The notes: a model not told the origin generated them from the sequence alone. Positions 31,667 through 40,539 are shown, numbered from the stretch's first letter. The stretch is 64,000 nt of DNA from Azohydromonas lata NBRC 102462 (GCF_001571085.1 NZ_BCTC01000026.1:1-64000); one strand, 5' to 3'. A program made the numbers and translations.

Positions 31667-33250
31667 ATGCAACATCCCGGCATGAAGTTCACGCCGTCCG
31701 TCCTGCCCTCGTCCCCGTCCGCCGCGCTGGTGCGGCCGCCGCTGCTGTCGGCGCATCCGCACTGGGCCGCCTGGCGCGTGTACGCCTTCGGCGCGGTGCT
31801 TGGGCTGGTGGCCTCACTGGACATCGTGGGCGCCATCCTCATCGCCATGGCCGGCACGCAGGTGCAGCTGGGCCTGCACGCCGCGGCGCGCGACTTCCTG
31901 TGGGCGTTCACCGCCTACGCGGGCGCGGCGGTCGTGGCCAACCTGGTGCTGGTGCGCGCGGCCGCGCACGTGAGCTGGCGCGGCTTCACGCTGGCCAGCC
32001 TGGCGGTGTTCGCGGCCGGCTCGCTGGCCTGCGCGGCGTCGCCCTCGCTTGGGCTGCTGGTGGCGGCGCGCGCGCTGCAGGGTTTGGGCGGCGGCGGGCT
32101 GTTCGCCGCGGCGCGCATCCTGGCGCAGTACAGCGCGCAGCCGCGCGAGCGGTTGTCGCTGTTCTGGGGTTTCGGACTGGCCAACTTCACGCTGGTGGCG
32201 CTGGCGCCCTGGGCCACGGCGACGCTGATGGCGCGCCACGGCTGGCCGCTGCTGTTCCTGCTGCAGGCAGGGCTGGCCGTGCTGCTGCTGCCGCTGGTGT
32301 GGCTGCTGTTTCCGCGGCGCGGCGCGGGCGCGCCATCGCAGGTGCGCACGGGTGTGCCGGTGGACGCACACGGGGCCGCGCCGGCAACCGCGCCCATGGG
32401 CACGCCGATGGGCTCGCTGGACTGGCCGGGCGTGGCCGCCTTTTCCCTGGGCGCGCTGCTGCTGGTGCACGCGCTGGAGCAGTTGCGCCACTTCGCGCCG
32501 GCCCAAGCCCCGCTGCTGGCCGGTTGGGCGCTGGCCGGGCTGGCGCTGCTCGTGGCGGCGCTGCGGCGCTTTCACCGCCACCCCGACCCCTGGCTGGACC
32601 CGCGGCGGCTGGCCAGCCGCCGCTACCTGGTGGGCCTGGCCTTCTACGGCCTCTTCTACCTGGTGAACGGCGCCTGGAACTACGCCGTGCCGGCGCTGCT
32701 GGTGCAGGGGCTGCACATGCCGCTGCCGCAGGCCGGGGCGCTGCTGTCGCTGGGCGGGGCGGTGTCGGTGGTGGCGGTGGTGGTGTTCCACCTGTCGCTG
32801 CCGCGGGTGATGCGCAAGCGCCGCTACATCGCGCTGGGCTACGTTGGGCTGGCCGCCGCTTTCGCGCTGATGGCGCAAGCAGCGCATGCCGACGGGGCAG
32901 CGCCCGCCTGGGCACTGGCGGGGCTGCTGCTGCAGGGCGCCATGCCGGTGCTGGCGCTGCTGCAGGTGGCCATGATGACCTTCGTGGAAATGCCCACCGA
33001 GGACTTCGCGCACGCCTACGCGTTCAAGAGCATCGTGCGCGAGATCGTCAACGCGTTGGGCGCGGGGCTGACGGTGCTGCAACTGCAGCACGGCAGCGAG
33101 GCGGCGCTGCAGGCGGCCGCGCCCGCGCTGGCGTCAGCCGATGCGCACGCCCTGGCGCTGCGCGCCGCGGCGGGCGATCTGTTGGGCGCGCTGGCCCTGG
33201 GCTGCCTGCTGGTGGCCGCGGTGGCGGTGGCGCAGCGCTCGCTGAAGTAA
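31667..33250 (+). CDS. MFS transporter, 14-TM drug-exporter type
   Basis: 527 residues; a second in-frame ATG at 31682 is possible, and neither start has a strong ribosome site. Helices: AFGAVLGLVASLDIVGAILIAMAG (TM1), ARALQGLGGGGLFAAARILAQYS (motif-B/C region), LVGLAFYGLFYLVNGAWNYAVPALLVQG. Overall layout is DHA2-like, with an unusual 30-residue hydrophilic insert in the central loop (GAGAPSQVRTGVPVDAHG). Proton-driven exporter in the inner membrane, probably induced through the divergent LysR protein. Substrate unknown. Confidence 0.87.
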   Translation: MQHPGMKFTPSVLPSSPSAALVRPPLLSAHPHWAAWRVYAFGAVLGLVASLDIVGAILIAMAGTQVQLGLHAAARDFLWAFTAYAGAAVVANLVLVRAAAHVSWRGFTLASLAVFAAGSLACAASPSLGLLVAARALQGLGGGGLFAAARILAQYSAQPRERLSLFWGFGLANFTLVALAPWATATLMARHGWPLLFLLQAGLAVLLLPLVWLLFPRRGAGAPSQVRTGVPVDAHGAAPATAPMGTPMGSLDWPGVAAFSLGALLLVHALEQLRHFAPAQAPLLAGWALAGLALLVAALRRFHRHPDPWLDPRRLASRRYLVGLAFYGLFYLVNGAWNYAVPALLVQGLHMPLPQAGALLSLGGAVSVVAVVVFHLSLPRVMRKRRYIALGYVGLAAAFALMAQAAHADGAAPAWALAGLLLQGAMPVLALLQVAMMTFVEMPTEDFAHAYAFKSIVREIVNALGAGLTVLQLQHGSEAALQAAAPALASADAHALALRAAAGDLLGALALGCLLVAAVAVAQRSLK

Positions 33251-33260
33251 GCGCGGCGGC

Positions 33261-33283
33261 GGCGCCCGCGCAGGGCGGGCGCC
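33261..33283. terminator. Perfect 9-bp hairpin between convergent genes
   Basis: GGCGCCCGC (33261-33269) and GCGGGCGCC (33275-33283) around a 5-nt loop, 11 bp after the MFS stop and 10 bp before the UspA stop. Probably acts on both strands although there is no T-run. Confidence 0.55.
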
Positions 33284-33292
33284 CAGGGCTGC

Positions 33293-33736
33293 TCAGTGCA
33301 GCACCAGCACCGGCAGCTTGCTGTTGGAGATGACGTGCTTGGTGTGCGAGCCGAAGAGGAACTCGCCCAACGCGCCGCGGCCGTGGGTGACCATGACGAT
33401 CATGTCGCAGCCCAGGCGCTCGGCCTCGCCGGTGATGGCGTCGTCCACGGCGCCGGACTCGACGGAGTGGCCGCTGAACTCCACGCCGGCCGCCACCGCG
33501 CGCTCCTCGAACTGGCGCAGCAGCGCCTTGGCGTGCTTCTGGTTCTCATCCTCGTGGTGGCGCACGCGCTCGGCGTAGGCCGCCGCATCGGGGCTCACCA
33601 GCGACAGGCTGATTTCCGGCTCGACCACGAAGCCCGTGATGCGCGCGCCCAATTGCTGGGCCAGGGCGATGCTGCCTTGCATGGCGCGGTGGGAAAGCTC
33701 GGAACCGTCAACGGGAACGAAAAGGTGCTTGTACAT
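33293..33736 (-). CDS. Universal stress protein, UspA family
   Basis: 147 residues, ATG with GAGGT 8 nt upstream. A single Usp domain: FVPVDGSELSHRAMQGSIALA at the start and THGRGALGEFLFGSHTKHVISNSKLPVLVLH at the end, which contains the ATP-binding G-2x-G-9x-G(S) motif. Cytosolic stress-related nucleotide-binding protein. Stands 114 bp after the amidohydrolase, possibly its own unit. Confidence 0.93.
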   Translation of the reverse strand: MYKHLFVPVDGSELSHRAMQGSIALAQQLGARITGFVVEPEISLSLVSPDAAAYAERVRHHEDENQKHAKALLRQFEERAVAAGVEFSGHSVESGAVDDAITGEAERLGCDMIVMVTHGRGALGEFLFGSHTKHVISNSKLPVLVLH

Positions 33737-33850
33737 GTGGGTTACCTCGTGCTTACAGCGTAGGTGCGCGGAGCCGCCCGGGGATTGATGTCCATCAAGT
33801 TGTCATGCCGCCAGCCCGTTGCCGCCGTTTTTCCGTGGCGCAGGCACGGC

Positions 33851-34702
33851 TCAGCGGCCAAACCCGAACAGGCGCCTGGGCGTGTCGCACCACAGCGCCT
33901 GGCGCGTGGCCGCATCCGGCACCCAGGCCTCCCACAAGGCCAGCAGCGGGCCGTAGTCGATGCGCGCGGGCGCGCGCAGGAAGGGCCAGTCCGACGCCCA
34001 CACCAGCGACTGCGGGCCATACGCGGCCAGCAGCGCCTGCACGAAAGGCCGGGCATCCCCGTGCGGATGCGGCTGCGCCGAGAACTTGGCCAGGCCGGAG
34101 AGCTTGACGCAGGCCCGCCCCGTGTCCGCCAGCGCCAGCAGCGCCTGGAAGCCCGCCTGGCCCACGCCGGCTTGCGGGTCAGGCCGGCCCGCGTGGTCGA
34201 ACAGCAGCCGCGCGCCGCTGTCGCGCAGCAGGGGGGCCAGCTCCACCAGCTGGTTGCCCTGCACCTGCACCTGGGCCCACAGGCCCAGGTCGCGCAGCCG
34301 CTGCAGCAGCGGGGCGGCGTCGCGATAGGCCGACGTGCCCAGCAGCGCGGCGTTGAAGGCCACGCCGACGACACCGGCCGCCTGCAGCGCCTGCAACTCG
34401 TCGCGGCCGGCGTCGTTGCGCACCACGGCCACCCCCTTGTAGCGGCCCGCGCCCTGGGCCAGCGCATCGAGCAGGCAGCGGTTGTCCAGCCCGTAGCCGG
34501 AGTTGGGCCCAACCAGCAGGGCATGGCTGAAGCCGTGGGCATCGAGCAGCCGGCCCAGTTGCGCGGCCGTGCCGATCTCGGCGCCCGCGGGCCTGTAGAA
34601 GGCGTCAGAAGCGTAGGCAAAGCGGTCCGGGTCGAAGACGTGCACGTGGCAGTCCACCCGGCCGGCGGGCGCCGCATTCAACACGGCGGTTTCGCTTGTC
34701 AT
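33851..34702 (-). CDS. Amidohydrolase-2 family lactonase/hydrolase
   Basis: 283 residues from ATG 34702 (AAGGGAG 6 nt upstream). The metal motif VDCHVHVFDPDRFAYA (HxH, ~17-20), LLVGPNSGYG, LLFDHAGRPDP and LVWASDWPF are typical of the amidohydrolase-2 subgroup that includes 2-pyrone-4,6-dicarboxylate lactonase LigI and sugar-lactone hydrolases. TIM-barrel metal hydrolase of the cytosol. Its neighbours (TRAP receptor, sugar isomerase, SDR) suggest a sugar-acid lactone or aromatic-acid lactone as substrate; which one is inference. Confidence 0.85.
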   Translation of the reverse strand: MTSETAVLNAAPAGRVDCHVHVFDPDRFAYASDAFYRPAGAEIGTAAQLGRLLDAHGFSHALLVGPNSGYGLDNRCLLDALAQGAGRYKGVAVVRNDAGRDELQALQAAGVVGVAFNAALLGTSAYRDAAPLLQRLRDLGLWAQVQVQGNQLVELAPLLRDSGARLLFDHAGRPDPQAGVGQAGFQALLALADTGRACVKLSGLAKFSAQPHPHGDARPFVQALLAAYGPQSLVWASDWPFLRAPARIDYGPLLALWEAWVPDAATRQALWCDTPRRLFGFGR

Positions 34703-34748
34703 GTCGGCTCCCTTGCGTCCCACCCGGCCAGCCGGCCCCCAAGAAGAC

Positions 34749-35765
34749 TCACTTGCGCAGCTTGGCCAGCTCGGCATAGGCCTCCCTGACCGTTTCCGGC
34801 CCAACCTTCTCGGCCAGCTTGTCTATGGCCGGCTTGGCCTTGGCGCGCATCTTCTCCACCTCGGCCGGCGACAGCTCCGTCACCTGCATGCCGCCCTTCT
34901 TCAGCTCGGCCAGGGCCGCGTCGGCCTGCTGGCGCGACACCTGGCGCTGGTACTGGATGGCGGCCGCCGCGGCGTCGGTGACGATCTTCTTCTCCTCGGC
35001 GCTGTAGCCGTCCCAGACCTTCTTGCTGAACAGCAGCGCCATGGGGTTGTAGATGTGGCGCGTGACGGTCAGGTACTTTTGCACCTCGTTGAAGCGCGAG
35101 GCCTTGATGGTGGTGAAGGGGTTCTCCTGCCCGTCGATGGCCCCCTGCTCCAGCGCGCTGTACACCTCCGGGAACGGCATGGGCGTGGCGTTGGCGCCCA
35201 GGGCATTGAACAGGTCCACGTAGATGGGCGACTGGATGACGCGGATCTTGAGCCCCGCGATGTCCTCGACCTTGTTGATGGGCCGCTTGTTGTTGGTCAG
35301 GTTGCGAAAGCCCAGGTCGAAGTAGCCCAGGCCCACCATGCCCTTGTCGGCCAGCATGCCCAGCAGCTTCTGGCCCAGCGGGCCGTCGCTGAGGGCATCG
35401 GCCTCGGCCGGGCCGTTGAACAGGAAGGGCACGTCGAAGACGCCCAGCTCCTTGACGTGCGAGGACAGGATGCCGGCGTTCAGGTTGGTCATCTCCAGCG
35501 TGCCGCCCTGCACCGCGGAGACATTCTGCAGGTCGCCGCCCAGCACGCCGCCCGGGAACAGCTTCACGTGCATCTTCTGGCCGGAGGCCTTTTCCACCAG
35601 CTCGGCAAAGCGCTTGGCGCCCAAGTCCTGCGGGTGGCCTGCCTGGTTGAGGTAGGCGAACTTGATGGTGCGCTCGCGCACCTGCGCGCCGGCGGACGTC
35701 GCGGCGCCGGCCAGCGCCAGCGCGGCGGCCACGGCCAGTGCGGCACGGCGGGTGAGGGTGTTCAT
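34749..35765 (-). CDS. TRAP transporter solute receptor, DctP family
   Basis: 338 residues from ATG 35765 (GGAGA 6 nt upstream). Signal peptide (LAVAAALALAGAATSAGAQ), then the DctP fold: KFAYLNQAGHPQDLGAKRFAELVEKASGQKM, GGVLGGDLQNVSAVQGGTLEM, LKIRVIQSPIYVDLFNALGANATPMPFPEVYSALEQGAIDGQENP (with the conserved Arg for carboxylate). Periplasmic binding of a carboxylic or sugar acid. No DctQ or DctM genes are nearby, so the membrane partner must be elsewhere. Confidence 0.92.
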   Translation of the reverse strand: MNTLTRRAALAVAAALALAGAATSAGAQVRERTIKFAYLNQAGHPQDLGAKRFAELVEKASGQKMHVKLFPGGVLGGDLQNVSAVQGGTLEMTNLNAGILSSHVKELGVFDVPFLFNGPAEADALSDGPLGQKLLGMLADKGMVGLGYFDLGFRNLTNNKRPINKVEDIAGLKIRVIQSPIYVDLFNALGANATPMPFPEVYSALEQGAIDGQENPFTTIKASRFNEVQKYLTVTRHIYNPMALLFSKKVWDGYSAEEKKIVTDAAAAAIQYQRQVSRQQADAALAELKKGGMQVTELSPAEVEKMRAKAKPAIDKLAEKVGPETVREAYAELAKLRK

Positions 35766-35787
35766 GGCTCGTCTCCTGTGGAATATC

Positions 35788-35819
35788 GGTCTTGCGGTCT
35801 TGCGGTCTTGCGTTCTTGG
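35788..35819. repeat. Tandem GGTCTTGC x3
   Basis: Three perfect 8-bp copies (35788-35811) and a diverged fourth lie in the 77-bp gap between the TRAP receptor and the isomerase gene. Confidence 0.7.
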
Positions 35820-35842
35820 AATGGATCTGCAGCTTCCGCGGC

Positions 35843-36655
35843 TCAATCCACGCCGGCCAGCAGCGCGCGGGTCTTGTCCAGCATGCGGCGCACGCGCTCC
35901 AGCGCGGGCAGCGTCTGCGCCAGCGACGCCATGGGCACTTCCAGGCTCAGCGCAATGCCCGCCGGCAGCGCGCGCAGCAGGCCGCGCAGGTCCAGCCCGC
36001 CGTCGCCGGGCATGAGCCGCTCGGCGCGGGCCTGGTGCAGCAGCGTGGCGCGATCGCTTGGGCGCTGCGCCGGCGCGTCGCACAGCTGCGCATAGCGGAA
36101 GTACGCCGGGTTGAGCGCGGCCACGCCGGCGGGCGTGCCGCCGGCGCGGTCCCAGTGGAGGGGGTCCACGACCAGGCCGAGGTCGTCCCGGCCGGTCGCT
36201 TCGATCACGCGCGCGGCGGCCTCCAGCGTGGGCACCTCGTACCAGGGCGTGGGCTCCAGGTCCACGACCAGCCCGTAGCGCGCGGCCAGCGTGCACAACT
36301 GGCCCAGGCGGTCGGCCAGGCGGGCGGTGTCCGCGTCCTGCGGGGCCGCCAGCACGTGGCGCGCGCCCAGCACCGCGCCGGCCTCCAGCGCGCCCTCGTA
36401 GTCGGCCACGCGGGTGGCGGGCTGCAAGCGGAAGATCTCGATGTCCCACACCTGCAGCCCCGTGTCGCGCAGCCGCCGCGCGGCCTCGCGCACCAGCGGC
36501 GTGTCGCCCTGGGTGTCGTGCCGCGGCTCGTCGGCCGTGGCGGGGATGAGCCGCAGGCCCAGGCCGTCGCAGCCGGCCGCCGCGGCGTTGCTCACCATGT
36601 CCGGCGGCGACAGCTCCAGGTGCGTGAGCGGCGCAATGCCGATGAGGCGCTTCAT
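35843..36655 (-). CDS. Sugar phosphate isomerase/epimerase-like TIM-barrel protein
   Basis: 270 residues from ATG 36655 (MKRLIGIAPLTHLELSPPDM); no strong ribosome site, but the SDR stop is 19 bp upstream. The AP-endonuclease-2/xylose-isomerase-like fold is visible in MVSNAAAAGCDGLGLRLIPA, LQVWDIEIFRLQP, YGLVVDLEPTPWYEVPTLEAA (Glu ligand), LGLVVDPLHWDRAGG (Asp/His ligands) and GIALSLEVPM. Metal-dependent isomerase or dehydratase of a sugar-derived acid is plausible. Part of the SDR - isomerase - TRAP - hydrolase run. Confidence 0.85.
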   Translation of the reverse strand: MKRLIGIAPLTHLELSPPDMVSNAAAAGCDGLGLRLIPATADEPRHDTQGDTPLVREAARRLRDTGLQVWDIEIFRLQPATRVADYEGALEAGAVLGARHVLAAPQDADTARLADRLGQLCTLAARYGLVVDLEPTPWYEVPTLEAAARVIEATGRDDLGLVVDPLHWDRAGGTPAGVAALNPAYFRYAQLCDAPAQRPSDRATLLHQARAERLMPGDGGLDLRGLLRALPAGIALSLEVPMASLAQTLPALERVRRMLDKTRALLAGVD

Positions 36656-36674
36656 GTCGCGTGGCCCAGCGGTG

Positions 36675-37424
36675 TCAGTAGTTGGCGCGGCCGCCGGAGA
36701 GGTCGAAGGCAAAGCCGGTGGTGAAGCTGCACTCGGGGCTGGCGATCCAGGCCACCATGGCCGCGATCTCCTCCACGGTGAGGAAGCGGCCCATGGGAAT
36801 CTTGGCCTTGGAGGCGGCGATGTGCTCCGGCGTCATTTCCTTGAGCAGGTCCGTCTCCGTCATCACCGGCGCGATGCAGTTGACCAGCACGCCGGAGTCG
36901 GCCAGCTCGCGCGCCAGCGACTTGGTGAAGCCCACGACGCCATGCTTGGCCGCCGCGTAGGCGGCAATGCCGGGCACGCCTTCCTTGCCCGCGGCCGAGG
37001 CCACGTTGACGATGCGCCCGTAACCGGCGGCCCGCATGGCCGGCGTGGCCACGCGGCAGCAGTGGAAGACGCCGCCCAGGTTGACCGCCAGCACGCGGCT
37101 CCAGGCCTCCAGCGGGTACTCCCACACCGGCGTGACCGGCCCGTTGATGCCGGCGTTGTTGACCATGATTTCCACGTGGCCGACGCGCTCCAGCGTTGCG
37201 TCCCAGGCCCGCTGCACGCTGTCGAAGTCGCTGACGTCCACGCGCTGCAGGTAGGCGGGCATGAAGCCGGCGCGCTCGGCGTCGAAGGCCGACACGTCGC
37301 GGTCCCAGATGACGACCCGGCAGCCCTCCTGCGCCAGGCGCCGGCCGATGCCCAGGCCGATGCCGCGCACGCCCCCGGTGACGATGGCGACTTGTCCTTT
37401 GATGCCGGGGCCCGTGATGTCCAT
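36675..37424 (-). CDS. Short-chain dehydrogenase, FabG-like
   Basis: 249 residues from ATG 37424 (AGGA 5 nt upstream). TGGVRGIGLGIG, VNNAGINGPVTPVWEYP, NVASAAGKEGVPGIAAYAAAKHG (Ser, Tyr-x3-Lys) and the C-terminal CSFTTGFAFDLSGGRANY. NAD(P)-dependent oxidoreductase. First gene of the minus-strand group and divergent from a LysR protein. In such clusters SDRs often oxidise a sugar acid or hydroxy acid (for example L-fuconate-type pathways); the substrate is inference. Confidence 0.9.
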   Translation of the reverse strand: MDITGPGIKGQVAIVTGGVRGIGLGIGRRLAQEGCRVVIWDRDVSAFDAERAGFMPAYLQRVDVSDFDSVQRAWDATLERVGHVEIMVNNAGINGPVTPVWEYPLEAWSRVLAVNLGGVFHCCRVATPAMRAAGYGRIVNVASAAGKEGVPGIAAYAAAKHGVVGFTKSLARELADSGVLVNCIAPVMTETDLLKEMTPEHIAASKAKIPMGRFLTVEEIAAMVAWIASPECSFTTGFAFDLSGGRANY

Positions 37425-37480
37425 GCTGTCCTGCTGCGTTGGTGGCTGCGATGGACGGCGACTGTAGGAAGGCGGGGAAA

Positions 37481-37504
37481 ATCGGTCCATCCGCTACAGC
37501 CGAT
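37481..37504. promoter_or_regulatory. Dyad ATCGG-N14-CCGAT in a LysR divergent gap
   Basis: A 5-bp inverted pair 24 bp wide in the 103-bp region between the SDR and LysR starts. It could be the operator of that LysR protein; short arms make this weak. Confidence 0.3.
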
Positions 37505-37527
37505 CAACGCCATCAGGAAATCCGATA

Positions 37528-38442
37528 GTGCATTCGGACCACGACCCCGCCCAGCTCCTGGACCCCAAGCTGCTCACGCTGTTCGTCCTGCTCTACACCA
37601 CGCGCAGCGTCACGCGCGCGGCCGAGGCGCTGGAGCAGAGCCAGCCCACGGTCAGCGCGTGGCTGGCCCGGCTGCGCGAGCTGCTGGGCGATCCGCTGTT
37701 CGTCCGCACGGGCGCCGGCATGCAGCCCACGCCGCGCGCCGAGGCGCTGGTCGAGCCGGTGCGCGAGGCGCTGCAAAGCCTGCGCCGCATCAGCGCGCCG
37801 GCGCGGGAGTTCGTCCCGGCGCAGGCGCAGCGCGGCTTTCGCGTCTGCATGACCGACGCCAGCCACATCACCCTGCTGCCGCGGCTGCTCAGGCGCGTGC
37901 GCGCGCAGGCGCCGCGCGTGCGGCTGGAGGCCATTCCCATCGACGACGGCACGCCGCGCGAGCTGGAAGCCGGCCACGCCGACCTGGCCCTGGGCATCAT
38001 TCCCGGGCTGGAGTCCGGCTTCTACCAGCAGGTGTTCTACGAGCAGGACTTCGTGTGCCTGGTGAGCCCGCAACATCCGCTCATCCACGACACGCTGACC
38101 CTGGAGCAGTACCAGGCCGCGGCCCACGTGCAGGTGCTGTCCGGCAAGAGCCACGCGCTGCTGGAGGAGGCGCTCAAGGCGCAGCGCGTTCAGCGCGACG
38201 TGCTGCTGCGCCTGCCCGGCTTCCTGGGCCTGGCCACCGTCGTGGCGGACACGGACCTCGTGGCCACCGTGCCGCGCCAGATCGGCGAGACGCTGGCCCG
38301 CAACGGGGGGCTGAAGGTGCTGGCCTGCCCCATCGCCGTGCCCCGCTACACGGTCAAGCAGTACTGGCACGCGCGCATGCACCACGACCCGGCCAACCGT
38401 TGGCTGCGCAACCTGTGCGCCTCGCTGTACATGAACGGATGA
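37528..38442 (+). CDS. LysR-family regulator (NodD/NahR-like)
   Basis: 304 residues from GTG 37528, with AGGA about 9 nt upstream. HTH LLTLFVLLYTTRSVTRAAEAL and QPTVSAWLARLRELLGDPLFVRTGAGMQPT; effector domain FRVCMTDASHITLLPRLLRRV, GHADLALGIIPGLESGFYQQVFYEQDFVCLVSPQHPL. This layout is that of the NodD/NahR/PcpR branch that senses aromatic or similar acids. Divergent from the SDR-isomerase-TRAP-hydrolase group, its likely target. Confidence 0.93.
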   Translation: MHSDHDPAQLLDPKLLTLFVLLYTTRSVTRAAEALEQSQPTVSAWLARLRELLGDPLFVRTGAGMQPTPRAEALVEPVREALQSLRRISAPAREFVPAQAQRGFRVCMTDASHITLLPRLLRRVRAQAPRVRLEAIPIDDGTPRELEAGHADLALGIIPGLESGFYQQVFYEQDFVCLVSPQHPLIHDTLTLEQYQAAAHVQVLSGKSHALLEEALKAQRVQRDVLLRLPGFLGLATVVADTDLVATVPRQIGETLARNGGLKVLACPIAVPRYTVKQYWHARMHHDPANRWLRNLCASLYMNG

Positions 38443-38457
38443 AGCCCGCCGCGCGGC

Positions 38458-39360
38458 TCAAGAGGCCACGCCGCGCACCATCTCCACGAAGCGGGCCATG
38501 ACGGGCTTTTCCTCCACGTCCTTGCGCCGCCACACCAGGCACAGCTCCGACACCGCGTGCGCGGGCAGCTCCACGGGCCGCATCACCACGCCCGCCATCG
38601 AGACCTGGCTGGCCGAGCGCTGCAGCAGCGCCAGGCCGACGCCGCTGGCCACCAGGCCCAGCATGCAGTAGGTCTGGCGCACCTGCTGCACGCAGTGCGG
38701 CGTGATGCCGGCGGTGTGGAACACGCTGGTGAGCAGCTCGTACATGCGCCCGCCCTGGCCGGGCTCGTACATGACGAGGTTCTCGCCGTCCAGATCCTGC
38801 AGCCGCAGGCGGCGGCGCGAGGCCAGCCGGTGGCCGGCGGGCAGCGCCGCGGCGAAGGGCTCGCGCAGCAGGCTCAGGCTGTCGAAGTCGGCCAGCGCCA
38901 CCGGCGGGCGCACGATGCCGGCGTCCAGCCGCCCCGTGCGCAGCGCTTCGAGCTGCTCGGAGGAGCTCAGGTCGCGCAGCACGATCTGCACGCGCGGCAA
39001 CTGCGCGGAGGCCGCCGCCACCAGCTTGGGCAGCACGCTGAAGCTGGCGCCGGCCACGTAGCCCAGGGCGATGCTGCCCTCCTCGCCGGTATCGGCGCGG
39101 CGCGCCGCCAGCGCCGCCGACTGCGCCGCCTCCAGCACCCGCTGCGCCTCGCCCAGGAAGGCCTGCCCGGCCGGCGTGAGGCGCACCGCGTGCGGCCCGC
39201 GCTCCAGCAGCCGCACGCCCAGGGCGTGCTCCAGTTGCTGCACCTGGCGGCTCAGCGGCGGCTGCGTCATGTTCAGCCGCTGCGCGGCGCGGCCGAAGTG
39301 CAGCTCGGTCGCGACGGCCACGAAGCAGCGGAGCTGGCTGAACTGGAACGGGAGAGACAC
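38458..39360 (-). CDS. LysR-family regulator (BenM/CatM-like)
   Basis: 300 residues from GTG 39360 (AGGACC upstream); a GTG 21 nt earlier is less well placed. HTH LRCFVAVATELHFGRAAQRLNMTQPPLSRQVQQLEHALGVRLLERG is the classic BenM/CatM/CbbR-like form. Effector domain contains LGYVAGASFSVLPKLVAAA, LDAGIVRPPV and GLVASGVGLALLQ. It lies at the 3' end of the catabolic operon, 75 bp after the Ldh gene and on the same strand, so it may be read through. Effector probably a carboxylic acid. Confidence 0.92.
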   Translation of the reverse strand: MSLPFQFSQLRCFVAVATELHFGRAAQRLNMTQPPLSRQVQQLEHALGVRLLERGPHAVRLTPAGQAFLGEAQRVLEAAQSAALAARRADTGEEGSIALGYVAGASFSVLPKLVAAASAQLPRVQIVLRDLSSSEQLEALRTGRLDAGIVRPPVALADFDSLSLLREPFAAALPAGHRLASRRRLRLQDLDGENLVMYEPGQGGRMYELLTSVFHTAGITPHCVQQVRQTYCMLGLVASGVGLALLQRSASQVSMAGVVMRPVELPAHAVSELCLVWRRKDVEEKPVMARFVEMVRGVAS

Positions 39361-39435
39361 GGGGCGAGGTCCTGCGGGCACCCCTGGCCGCGCGGCGCAG
39401 ACGCAAGGACGCAGAGCGCGGCGGCGAAGGGCGCG

Positions 39436-40539
39436 TCAGTCTATAGCCGCCTCCTCGGCCGGCACGGCCACGCCCAGGCGGTCGGCCCAAGCGGTGAGCG
39501 CCGTCCAGGCGGCCGCGCCGTAGGCAATGCCTTGCGCGCGGGCCTGCTGCTCCAGCCGCGCCGCCTGGTCGCCGGGCATGCGCACCGGGCGCGCCGGGTC
39601 TATGGGCCGGTTGGCGCGGCACTGGCGCGAGAGGTGGTCCGTCTGCTCCATGAACGCCTCGCGGCCGGCGAAGAAGGCGGGGTCGATGACCTGCAGGAAC
39701 ACGTTGCCGCCCCAGCGCGCGGGCGCGTCGGCCCGCCCGTGGCCGGAGAGGCCTTGCGACAGCGCTTCCACCATCAGCGCCAGGCCAAAGCCCTTGTGGC
39801 CGTACTCCTGGCCGCCCAGGAGCTGCAGCGACCCGCGCGGCTCGGCGTGCTCCAGCACGGCCGGGTCGCGCGTGGGCCGGCCCTGGGCGTCCAGCAGCCA
39901 GGGAAACTCGAACTGCTCGCCCGCGACGTGCTTCTGGCGCGTCATGGACGTGGTGGTGATGGAGGCGCACATGTCCACCAGCACCGGGTGCTCAGGCCCC
40001 GGCCAGCCCACCGCGAACGGGTTCGGCGTGAACAGCGCCTCGGTGCCGCCGTAGGGCGCCACGCGCCGCGCCGCCGGCTCCGAGTTGGCGATGACGGCCA
40101 CGCAGCCGCGCTCGGCCGCCTGCCGGGTCAGCGCCGCCAGGCAGCCGATGTGGTGGCTCCTGCGCAGGGCCACCGTCACCACGCCCAACGTGGCGGCGCG
40201 ATCGACGGCCATGCCGATGGCGCGGCTCATCAGCCACAGGCCCGGCAGGTAGGCGCCGTCCCACACCATGGCCGCGCCGCTGTCGGCCACGACCTCCGGC
40301 TCCCCGCGCAGCGCCATGCCGCCCTTGGCGATGTCGGCCAGGTACAGCGGCGCCATGGCCAGGCCGTGGGTGCGGCGGCCCATCATGTCGGTGAGCACCA
40401 GCAGCCGCGCCACCTCGGCGGCCTTGTCGGCCTCCATGCCGGCGGCCTCGAACAGCGCGCGGCCGAAGGCGGCGAGCGCCTCGGCGGGCAGGCGCAGGGC
40501 CTCGTGCGCGCCGCGGGCGTCGTGGGCGGGCTGCGTCAT
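39436..40539 (-). CDS. Malate/L-lactate (Ldh2)-family dehydrogenase
   Basis: 367 residues from ATG 40539, with GAGGGGG 5 nt upstream; the ATG overlaps the TGA of the TctC gene as ATGA. Blocks: DMMGRRTHGLAMAPLYL, AVDRAATLGVVTVALRRSHHIG (catalytic His), AVIANSEPAARRVAPYGG, FTPNPFAVGWPG, YGHKGFGLALMVEAL. This NAD(P)-dependent family reduces 2-oxo acids or oxidises 2-hydroxy acids, unrelated to classical Rossmann lactate dehydrogenases. Last enzyme gene of the operon; the natural substrate is probably a product or intermediate of the pathway. Confidence 0.92.
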   Translation of the reverse strand: MTQPAHDARGAHEALRLPAEALAAFGRALFEAAGMEADKAAEVARLLVLTDMMGRRTHGLAMAPLYLADIAKGGMALRGEPEVVADSGAAMVWDGAYLPGLWLMSRAIGMAVDRAATLGVVTVALRRSHHIGCLAALTRQAAERGCVAVIANSEPAARRVAPYGGTEALFTPNPFAVGWPGPEHPVLVDMCASITTTSMTRQKHVAGEQFEFPWLLDAQGRPTRDPAVLEHAEPRGSLQLLGGQEYGHKGFGLALMVEALSQGLSGHGRADAPARWGGNVFLQVIDPAFFAGREAFMEQTDHLSRQCRANRPIDPARPVRMPGDQAARLEQQARAQGIAYGAAAWTALTAWADRLGVAVPAEEAAID

